In this document: in pieces, positions 55,301 through 64,000 of the stretch
Layout: each line of letters begins with the position of its first letter
Numbering within the stretch: position 1 is the first letter of the stretch
Assembly: GCA_035048485.1 (NCBI GenBank)
Contig: CM068587.1
Coordinates: 36,946,816-37,010,815 of the forward strand
Reading direction: 5' to 3'
DNA from: Pteria penguin
Taxonomy: Eukaryota; Mollusca; Bivalvia; Pterioida; Pteriidae
Length of the DNA stretch: 64,000 nt
Position numbers and translations under genes: made by a program
Notes under the pieces: generated by a model
The model's database searches: none
What the model was told of the DNA's origin: nothing
The model's input: only the letters and a program-made list of their open reading frames with translations

Positions 55301-57947
55301 TGCAGATCTTGCCTTTTTCTTGATGTTTGCATTCAGGAGACAATATATGTAATTTGTCTTGTGCTCTAAGACCTGCCATTTGTTGATCTTCCTTTCCTTG
55401 TCCATTACGTTGCAGTAAAATAATGCTGTGATTTATTATATCTTCCACACACTTCCTTGCCTTCTCATTCAGTTCTACATCCCTTTGGTTTGTATCATCT
55501 TTATCTTCTCTGTTCGTGCTTGACTCAGTTACAGACTCTTTTCTACTGTTTATTTCTTCATGTTTGACCTCCTTGAGGTTGCAGCCCACCTCATATCCAA
55601 CCTCCTCTTGGAGGTCACCCTCTTCACTTCTGACATTTTCTGAGTGGCTGCTCTCTTCACATCGGACCTGTCTTACTTCCTCTTGATTGTCACTTTCTGC
55701 TTCACCTTTATCATTATTTCCTTGGCCTATAATAAGCTGCTGCTGCTGCTGCAATTTCAAGAAAAACATTACTTCACCAGAATGACAAAAATTGACAGGA
55801 ATCTCTAAATTATTTATTTACTTGTTGTATTATGTTTATTAGATTTTAATATATTTTATCATGATTTCAAAACCTGAATTAATGCATAGATGCATACCTT
55901 TTTCTTCCATCTCTCAAACTAGAAATAGAAGGAAAAATATTAGTAATAAAGAAAAATTGAATAATCTAAATAGTAGAAAGACACAATGAATGTAAACTTA
56001 GGATAACTGACACAATGAATTTTTCTTTTTAGATTATACCAAAGTAAATCACTGTCATGATTTATGCAACTTTTGAATTATTTATACATTTGTAACACTG
56101 CTTCCCCCACCCCCAAGAAAAGAAGAAAAGAAAGAAAACAGAGGCAAACGGAAATAGAATTCAACACTTTAACAAAATATCAAAATTAAACTTAGTAAGT
56201 AGTATACATACCTTTTTCTTACGCTTTTGCTGTAAATAAGGGAAAAAATACATCATAATAAATCTGACAAATAACAAATTTAGCTTTATCATTAACTTAA
56301 GAACAAATTAGAGTTCTATTCAGGAATCTCAACACATAAAATCATTAAAATATTGAAATTACATATACATAACACAATATTTTGTGCAGGTTGCAGTTTA
56401 AAAGTGAATTTAATTAACAATCACTGTTGATCATAATTTCTATTTTATCAGAAATGATTATCATATATGATCACGATTATTATCACATTTTGGTGTTTAA
56501 CATATCATAAACGAAAAAGTACTATTGTTTTGAGTTCAGTTTATATTAAGTTGAGTGCCCTAAGGATAACCCATACAGCCTAATGGCTTATTTCCAATGA
56601 GGTACTTTTAGAAAAAATAATTATGTGCATTGTGCTATATATAACAATGAGAAAATATCTAATCTACACTTTAAAGTATCTTTACTTATCAATTTCTTTG
56701 AACTTTTATTAATTACCAATTCTCCATAAGTGTATTTATAAATATATTCATATACACTACCCTCCATAAATAAGTACACACTCTAATATTTTTCAAATTT
56801 TTGAAATAAATTTGACAAAACTGAAAGAAATAGAAACAATTCAGGTATTTTGCTGTTTATGTTCAATGAAAGAACATGTTTTATGATGAAAAAAGTGAAG
56901 TTCAAAAAACATTTTTTTCAAAATCATATACAAATGCAATACTAATCAATTATACACATTTCAGTCTAATATTTTGTGTACCTTCCTCTTGCCCTTATCA
57001 CAGCTTGAATACGTTTAGGCATGCTTTTAACAAGTGTTCTGCATCTCCTGGTAGACAAATTGTCCCAACATTCTATCGGTTAAAATCTAACAACCTAAAA
57101 TACTGACTGATTATTTGTTGTCTGTGTAGAAAATTCCTGGGGTGGGTACTTACTTATGGAGTGTATAAGTTTTGAACTTCATTAAATAAATTATTAGTAA
57201 GCAACACTAAGCAATTAAGGTCCTTATTGATTGACATACCTCTCGCATCTCATGTTCAACCTGAAAATGAAGAAATACATGTATAAGAACTAGTAGGTAT
57301 CGGGGTAACTGATGAGCACATTTATTCATTCTATTAGTCCCTATTTCCAGGAGCATTTCAAAATGAAAACTATCAAGCCAATAACACAATTGTTTGAATG
57401 TGCAATGCATTGATATACTGCAGAAAACATAATTATTATTATTATTTTTAAACTTTGTACAGAAATTTGCACTTGGAATATAGTCTTCAAATAAAAACAA
57501 AAATGCAACTTACAGGTGGCAAGTCGGACACAAGTAGTCGGCCTTTAGTGTGTCCATCTTCTCCCTTGTACTCGTACCGATGTACAACCTATTATATATT
57601 AAATAGATAAATTATAGTAAGAAACGCTACATCACATGCCATGTCACTGTTCATAAAGTAAATCTTTAGGATAATCCCTTAAGTTATGTTTTATCAAAAT
57701 ATATAGTTAGAATCTTTATGTGACATGTACTGTAAACGTTTATAAATAAGGAAATGAAAAGCTGCATTAATATTGAAAGATAAAATGCATTTTAGTTTTT
57801 AAGGGAGGGGGTCGGCTTGATATACTTACATAGTATGAAGGGAATCCGGGTTCTATTTTCTTCTACAATTTAAAATATTATATTTAGTAACATTATAACC
57901 TAAATATGTGTTTATATGATAGAAAAGCGATATTTATTTATTTGTCT

Positions 57948-58008
<61 letters not shown>

Positions 58009-58477
58009 TTTGGATATATCATATAACTAATAAATTGGACATTTGTTTTCCGTATAATATCATAATAATTAATAATGATATTTTATTCAACTAACAAATT
58101 CAAAATATGAATAACATCATACCTCACATTTCTTCGTTTTCTGAAAAAAAAAATGTATATCCATGTATATATACTACTAAGCAAAGGAGTATTGTTTGCT
58201 TCACTGAAAATGTATTAGTCGAAATAGTTCAACAATGGAATTCCTTTTGGACAAAATGTAAAGTCATGTCCCGAATATCACAATCACATTGTGGAACTTT
58301 TACAAACTTCAGAGGTTATCCGCCCATTTTCATCTATTAAAGGATAGTCCATAAGTCGTATGAGAAAGCAAAGCTAACCAAAGCATTGCACACGAAACAA
58401 AAATACACAAGTAAAGAATAAGCATTGCTCGGAATAGTGTTCATTATGTCTTGATAATTATGTTTTAAACCCTCCCC

Positions 58478-58508
<31 letters not shown>

Positions 58509-58958
58509 TTCAAGCTCGCAGCCACACACATACACCCCGTTCTTTTCGTGATGATAATTTTGTTTTAAACACTAAGCGCCTCCCCCCCCCTCCCTTTCTG
58601 CATTCACGTTCACAACTACACACATACACCCTGTTCTTTTTACTACATGAGCGTATATGCGTATGGTCTGTACAAAATGTTAGAAAGATTTCAAGAATTG
58701 AATATATATATAATCCATTACCTTACTCCAACCCGTTTCATCAAAAGATGCTTTGAACCTGTCAAAGTCTCGAATGTAGCTAAAGTGAAATTTCGATCTC
58801 TAAAACGTAAAAAGAAAGAAGACAAAATTAATTACAGATTTAATATGACAGTGAATAGCATCATGAGCGATAAACGAGTGCACAAATGCCATTCGCGTAT
58901 AAATATTCATAAATTATATCAAATAACCTCGATAAATTATACTTACTTCGCTCGTCAT
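52308..58958 (-). CDS. Repetitive acidic protein with eight AKAP-like amphipathic helices, 11 exons
   Basis: Minus-strand exons: 58947-58958 (ATG), 58123-58140, 57830-57862, 57514-57588, 57240-57260, 56212-56229, 55898-55918, 53244-55748, 52770-52910, 52532-52579 and 52308-52373 (stop TAA at 52310-52308). All introns are GT-AG and phase 0; total 2958 nt, 985 aa. The N-terminus has GFPSYYVVHRYEYKGEDGH, then basic micro-exon segments (QKRKKK, FERWKKK) and poly-Q. The large exon holds helices near residues 163-178, 243-258, four in 109-residue repeats (321-338, 430-447, 539-556, 648-665), 733-748 and 805-820, e.g. AKRLVDEIIKNSLYSL. These fit or nearly fit the hydrophobic spacing of PKA regulatory-subunit anchoring helices (compare AKAP14's ALALVEDVINYAV, from memory). 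The tail VRKALRCLCCCSKQ is basic and cysteine-rich, as in palmitoylated proteins. I infer a multivalent kinase-anchoring scaffold. I do not recognise a named orthologue. Confidence 0.75.
53022..53193. mobile_element. eroded palindromic MITE, copy B of 25357-25559
   Basis: Keeps 'accttttcatgataactgcg' and 'gtaagaccgcagtgaaaaggcct', but part of the left arm is deleted. Confidence 0.7.
56753..57166 (-). mobile_element. Tc1/mariner deletion derivative in intron 5 of the AKAP-helix-like gene
   Basis: The ends tacactaccctccataaataagtac and, inverted, gtacttacttatggagtgta are terminal inverted repeats. The minus strand near 57050-56970 encodes LVKSMPKRIQAVIRARGRYT and KY-stop, the typical C-terminus of Tc1-like transposases. 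The catalytic DDE part is deleted. Confidence 0.85.
57947..58008. repeat. (TCTA)n microsatellite
   Basis: About 15 tandem TCTA units in intron 2 of the AKAP-helix-like gene. Confidence 0.97.
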
Positions 58959-60140
58959 ATTGTTAGCGCCTTCTCGCTTTGATGAGCATCGTTGCGAATA
59001 AACGTAACGTCGTTTTATGACGTCATAAGGAACGCAGAGCTAGCTTTCGATACTAATATACTTAGTCGAATAGATTCTGACTGCTTTTCATTTGATATTT
59101 GATATTGTGTTTAAATCTGAATATTGTTAATAAACAGGCAAATAAATAAACAAATATCTATATATAAATGATTCGTTTTAATAACTTTACTTTAATCTAG
59201 CATCTCTATTGGTAGTTTCGTATAACATCTCATATCAAGAGAATGTGGATTAGAAACGTAAGATTTATTATCTGTTGTAGTGAGTCTCTTTGATAGTTAC
59301 GTTCATTATATAGAGGTTCAGGATAATGAATTTGAGACTTCTTGATCGAAATGTGTATGTTTGTGTGTCATATTTTTGTATTTTAATTTACGAAACGAGT
59401 ATATTAAAAATACAAACAGCAAAATACCAGAAAATATTCTAGTGCATGTATGCAAAATATTTTTGCTGAGAACATATGAGTCTAAATTTATGGTTAGAGG
59501 AATGTTGATATACATGTATATACTAAAAATATAACTTGGGTTGTGCCAAGTATGACTGATTTTATACAAAGACTTTTTTAAGGCCTTGGTTTATAAGAGA
59601 TAATTTTAGAGCTCAAACGTCGAAAACCCGACATAATTATGCAGTGCCATTAACATTCTGACTCGGTTTTCAACTTAGAAAACTCGAACATACCAAAATC
59701 TCCGAGTGATTTCCCGAGTCTGTTGCATTTGACGTTATCGAAGTTTGAATAGATAAGTTGTAACATATGATTTCCATTATAACTTTCGCTTTACATTTAT
59801 TAACTTATATACGAAAAATGTTCAATAGCGTAAATTTCACATATAATACACACCCATAATGCGTAGGTCTGTGTTGAGTACATACATGCCACATGCGGAT
59901 GCAGACCCACCCCCGAGATTCGGCGAAAATTACTTTTCTTGATATTTTTTATGTAAACTAAATAATTTTACACACAAAACATGAATTGACCCCCTCTCGG
60001 ACAATTCATTTAGGGTGGGCGTCCTCTCGACAAAATTTCTGGATCCGCGCCTGCATGCATCGTTTCTTTTGAAGAAAATGTTTTCATGAATGAACTTCAT
60101 GGAAGACAATTTTGAACGATACTGAAATGGGTGCTTGGAC
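58959..60140. promoter_or_regulatory. upstream region of the AKAP-helix-like gene
   Basis: The start codon is at 58958-58956, so promoter and 5' UTR lie here. 58975-59050 has several CpGs and 'tgacgtca' (about 59018-59025), a perfect CRE-type octamer about 60 bp upstream of the ATG. A MITE-like hairpin lies at about 59893-60055 (gcggatgcag...ctggatccgc). No gene is seen. Confidence 0.4.
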
Positions 60141-60146
60141 TCAAAA

Positions 60147-60480
60147 GATAATTAGGGGGACAGATTAGTCGAATGGTATCGCACTGAACTTCAAATGTTT
60201 GGCCTCGGGTTCGATTCCAGTTGTCGACCGTGATTTTAAGGTGATTCATCGTCTTCCGCTTACCTATCTGTCCTACGGATGAGACAGTATAAACCGAGGC
60301 CCCGTATCACGGTATAAACCGAGGCCCATTGTCAAGATATACGGTGGAATGTAAAATATCCCTCACTCCTATATGTGTGTCCGTAGCATAGGACGAAATT
60401 ATGATGCAATACACCAGTCAGGAGCCGCCATCTTATATGATCAATACTCTTGGGAATGGCATAAAACAAAAAATAGTTAC
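60147..60480 (+). mobile_element. tRNA-headed SINE, diverged, with an internal duplication
   Basis: A box cagattagtcgaatggtatc, B box gggttcgattccag, 'gagacagtataaaccgaggcccc' partly duplicated at about 60285-60330, and a 3' 'cataaaacaaaaaata' end. Confidence 0.65.
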
Positions 60481-60754
60481 AGATATGGGAAGCAAAGTGG
60501 TAAATGACATCAGATAGATCAGATAGACATCAAGATAAAGTGGGTACTGGTCAATGGGGAAGAAAATTTGGGACGGTATGGTGTCCAGCTAGTGGAAGCC
60601 CGACTCTCATCCACCTGACATCATAGAAAACGGATATAAGCCAATGCGAGTTACAACCCTTGATGGGTAGAGGAATTTAACTTAAAGTATTCCTTGTATA
60701 ATGTTGGTTGGTTGATAGATTGGTTTTATGTAGTTTTCAACATTTTTTTCACCA

Positions 60755-60925
60755 CATGGTACATGCACGGATACAGAGGGGGTACGGGGGGTCTGGACCC
60801 CCTGGCATCCGAAAATTTTACCAAAAGTAATATTTGGGCATTTTTGGGGTTGGATCCCCTCCCCTCGGCTAAGAGAAAAATTTACCTCTTTTGTTTGGAC
60901 CCCCTCTGACAAAAATTCCTGGCAT
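60755..60925. mobile_element. MITE-like hairpin rich in GGGG and CCCC
   Basis: 'acatgcacggatacagaggggg' and 'accccctctgacaaaaattcctggcatgt' are roughly inverted, with an internal gggtctggacccc palindrome. It belongs to the same loose family as 30081-30243 and 59893-60055. Confidence 0.55.
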
Positions 60926-61228
60926 GTGGTAGCAGGAGGTTACTACCCTCTAATCACAGTGGCGCCATCTCCATGTATAATGTGCCTCAAGTGACAAAAT
61001 TTCATAAATGTGGATATATATATATATATACATGTATAGCTGTATGAGATTGTGCAATATGAATGTTCCTATAGGAGTTATCACCTCTTGTTAAGGACAT
61101 GAAAAACTTAAAGAACAGAAATTGTGCTCTGTAGACTTCACGTTTAATTATTAAACTTCACGAATAAATGAAATTTCCGAACTTTTGTCAAGTTTTTTTT
61201 TCAATAAATTCTGTCTTTTCTGATAAAA

Positions 61229-61557
61229 TGCAAAACATAAGTAGTTCCCATAGGGTTCAATACAAACTTAAGTTACCCTATTTCAATGGAATAATGTATT
61301 TTGAACAAATTCTTCGCAGAAAGTTCTCTTTAATAGTTTGCTTCAAAATGATATATAGATTTTAAAAAGAAGGCTTTGAATAAGGTAACAAATGCAAAAC
61401 ATAAGTAGTTCCCATAGTGTTCAATACAAACTTAAGTTACCCTATTTCAATTAAATAATGTATTTTGAACAAATTCTTCGCAGTAAGTTCTCTTTAATAG
61501 TTTGCTTCAAAATGATATATAAATTTTAAAGAGACGGCCTTGAATAAGGTAACAAAT
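61229..61557. repeat. tandem duplication, 164-bp unit
   Basis: caaaacataagtagttccca starts at 61231 and again at 61395; the units differ at only a few positions, so the duplication is recent. Confidence 0.93.
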
Positions 61558-61897
61558 ATGGAGAGTTCTTGCCTATTCTTGACTATTGTAACCTATACAA
61601 GGCATTCTCTATACACTCATTTGGAATATACCGCAACAGGATGTATTAAAACCATCAACAATCATGCTATGGAAAGCCTGTGCACAATGAAATTGCTTTT
61701 TGCTTTTTGCCAATTGCTTATGGTGTTAATTTAAATTTTGGGTAGTAATTTTGCCTGATTTCCTACCTGCGACGGATTGACCCCTACCCCGCTTTCGTAG
61801 ATCAAAAGTTGACTTCTTATGGGTGAAAAAAAAATGTGCTCAGAAATCGCAAACGGCTGTTTTACTGGTTGCTTTTTGCCAATTGCTGATTGCTTTT

Positions 61898-63552
61898 TAG
61901 CTCACCTGAGCCAAAGGCTCAAGTGAGCTACTGTGACCAATCGTAGTCCGTCGTCCGTCAGGTTGTCCGTCGTAAACTTTTCACATTTTTGACTTCTTCT
62001 TCAGAACCGCTGAACAGAATTTGATGAAACTTGGTATGCATGAAGTACTCATGGTTCCCTACAAGTGTTGTTGTTTTTGTGTCTAGATCCGTCAACAGGT
62101 GGCGCCACCACAGGCAAAAGGAGGTCACAGAGGTTACCCTCCTTTAACAAACTTCTTCTTCAGACCGGAGGCATACAGAGACAAATCGAATACATAGGAA
62201 TGATCTAGAGGGATGTGTGAAGAAGTGTTGGTTTTTTTATTCCGTTCCAAAATCTAATTTTTGAGGTTTTTTCGACATTTTTTTGACTTAGTAATTTCAA
62301 TGCAGAAAAGTGTCATGTTTTTCAGTTAATTGATAATGATGACTTCTTATGGCCTAATTTGATCATAATTATGGTAAGAAATATCATTGTGAAAGAATTT
62401 TGTCAACATCTCAATTTTTGGATTTTTTTATGAATTTTTTAAGACTTCCAAAAAGGAGGGGGGGGGGTGGCCATTTTTCATATTTTCAACTTTTTCTACA
62501 AAACTCTTCGAAGGATTTTAATAAATCTTGGTAGAAATAAATCACTTATGATCCCCTTCAAATTCTGTCGTTTTCGTCCAAACCTCTTTACAGGTGGTGC
62601 CACCACAGTTAAAAGTAGGTCACAAAATAGTACCCTTCTTTGACAATCTTCTCCTTCATACTGGCTGTATACAGAGACAATCAGAATGCATAGAAATGAT
62701 CTAGAGGATGAGTGAAGAAATCTTGTCATTGTTGTTCCCTTCCAAAATCAAAGTTTAGAAAGTTTTTCGACATTTCTTTTGACTAGGTGATTTCAATGCA
62801 GAAAAGTGTCATATTTCCTAGTTAATTGATAATGATGATTTCTTATGGACTTTTTTGATCATAATTCTGGTAAGGAATGTTATTTTGAAAGAATTTTGTC
62901 AATATCTCAATTCTTGGATTTTCTATAATTTTTTTAAGACTTCCAAATGATGATGTATAGGGACAATTCTACATATTTTTATACCACATGAAAGATTTTA
63001 ATGAAACATGGTATACATGAAGTACTATAGGTCCTTTTGTTTTACATTTCATCCAAATTGGTCAACAGATGGTGCCACCATGTCTAAAAAATGGGTCTCA
63101 CAATTGTAGATGTACCACTTGGTAACAAAAATTAAGAGAGTAGCGGTTCAAATCAAGCATGTGGTCAATAGATTATCTTTTTATTTCTTTACACATCTAA
63201 ATAAGTTTTTAGATGTTTCTCAACACTCAACATTTGAAATTAGGCCATTTTAAATTGTGACCCTGACTTGAAATCAGTCAACAAAAGGCCCCACCTAAAG
63301 AAAATGACAAAGTTGTTGCCCTGAATCACATCTTGCAGAGACAGAGCAAATGCTGAATATTAAAATCATCTGAAAGGATGTGCAAATAACTGTTGTTGTT
63401 ATTTATTCTGGTCTGAAATAAAATTTGACATATTTTCAACACTTTTGTTGACTTAGTCACAGTAATGCAAAAATAAATAATTCTTCCTTCCTGCATGAAT
63501 GATAATCTAGGTACTCGGGTGAGCGATATAGGCCCACTTGGGCCTCTTGTTT
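61898..63552. repeat. 'tagctcacctgagcc' dispersed element with internal repeats
   Basis: Begins tagctcacctgagccaaagg and ends near gggtgagcgatataggccca. Inside, the block 'gtcaacaggtggYgccacca' recurs at about 62090, 62585, 63060 and 63270, each preceded by similar text (gatgaaacttggtatgcatgaagtac), showing two to four degenerate subrepeats. It is a very common bivalve repeat (from memory). No coding capacity. Confidence 0.75.
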
Positions 63553-64000
63553 GCTTACTTTTCCAAATTGAAAATTGCTTTTGTGCTATTTTTTCTTTAC
63601 TTGGTAATTATATAGTTCCGCAGGAAGTAAAATTATCATTTGCAAATATTTCTTGAGTGACGGATTCAAGGAAAGAGGGGACTGGAGGGGACGTTCGCCC
63701 CCCCCCCCCTCCCCCCTTAAACAGCAATGAAGGTGGTGGTGGTTGAGAGAAATAGAGAGAGAAACGCGACATACTATTATCATCCGATAATCTACGTCTA
63801 CTCGATGTTAACCGCCTTAAAGTCCGACAGCCCGATAATCCGACGGCCTGATAGTCCGACAGCCCGATAGTTGGACTGATTACGAAGCTAAACGTACCTG
63901 AACCGTGCAAACAGTTTTCGGAATGCAAAAACATTTTCACGGCTAAGCATCACAGAAACAGTTTTCGGAGTGTCCCTCTACCCACCCCTACAAAAATCAA
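63553..64000. other. spacer, no gene recognised
   Basis: Includes a poly-C tract (63698-63718) and repeated 'gtccgacagcccgata' words (63822-63880). No coding exon is supported. Confidence 0.4.

Noticed and set aside
57906..58094. 62-aa ORF
   Set aside because: A translation of the (TCTA)n microsatellite.

Overview
The window is animal (metazoan) nuclear DNA, very probably from a bivalve mollusc. It is AT-rich, its genes are split by GT-AG introns, and it is full of repeats typical of bivalve genomes: tRNA-headed SINEs ending in (ATCA)n, the 'GCTCACCTGAGCC' and 'ATGTCCCCAGATCGGGGGGC' repeats, Penelope-like retroelements and palindromic MITEs. The bivalve assignment is inference; I do not name a genus.

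Layout. (1) 0.7-12.3 kb, minus strand: a complete five-exon RRP15 (pre-rRNA processing) gene. Its third intron (5945-10238) is almost entirely one TIR transposon (6068-10211, TA target duplication) that carries a frameshifted BEN-domain gene; a SINE has inserted exactly at that gene's start codon. (2) 12.3-13.8 kb: the divergent spacer between RRP15 and DCAF4. (3) 13.8-19.7 kb, plus strand: five coding exons of DCAF4 (WD40 substrate receptor of CUL4-DDB1), with one GC-AG intron and one apparent in-frame TGA. (4) 24.6-27.8 kb, minus strand: the 3' part of a gene for an acidic repetitive protein whose repeats each hold an amphipathic helix resembling PKA-anchoring (AKAP) helices. (5) 27.9-45.8 kb: mobile-element territory, with SINEs, a truncated LINE, a foldback-type element carrying a ULP1-PHD gene, a 3-kb satellite of 41-bp PstI monomers, a broken tyrosine recombinase and MITEs. 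(6) 45.8-55.9 kb: a second, diverged copy of the 17.5-27.9 kb segment. It includes an orphan last exon of DCAF4 and is interrupted by a Penelope-like element. (7) 52.3-59.0 kb, minus strand: the complete copy of the AKAP-helix-like gene (11 exons, 985 aa), with seven tiny phase-0 5' exons that the first copy lacks. (8) 59-64 kb: repeats only.

The arrangement in (3)-(7), with DCAF4 whole on the left and the repetitive gene whole on the right, is what a tandem duplication of a convergent gene pair would leave after about 18 kb of later insertions.

The most unusual signal is a group of ultra-short (18-39 bp) near-perfect palindromes between 28 and 36 kb. Each starts CAGRGAC or a close variant and ends in its complement, each has a different AT-rich palindromic core, and each is flanked by a perfect 7-8 bp direct repeat. 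One lies inside a 197-bp tandem repeat whose sister units show the empty site. I know of no described element family of this form.

Exon joins are my reading of splice signals and reading frames. No search, alignment program or expression data was used.
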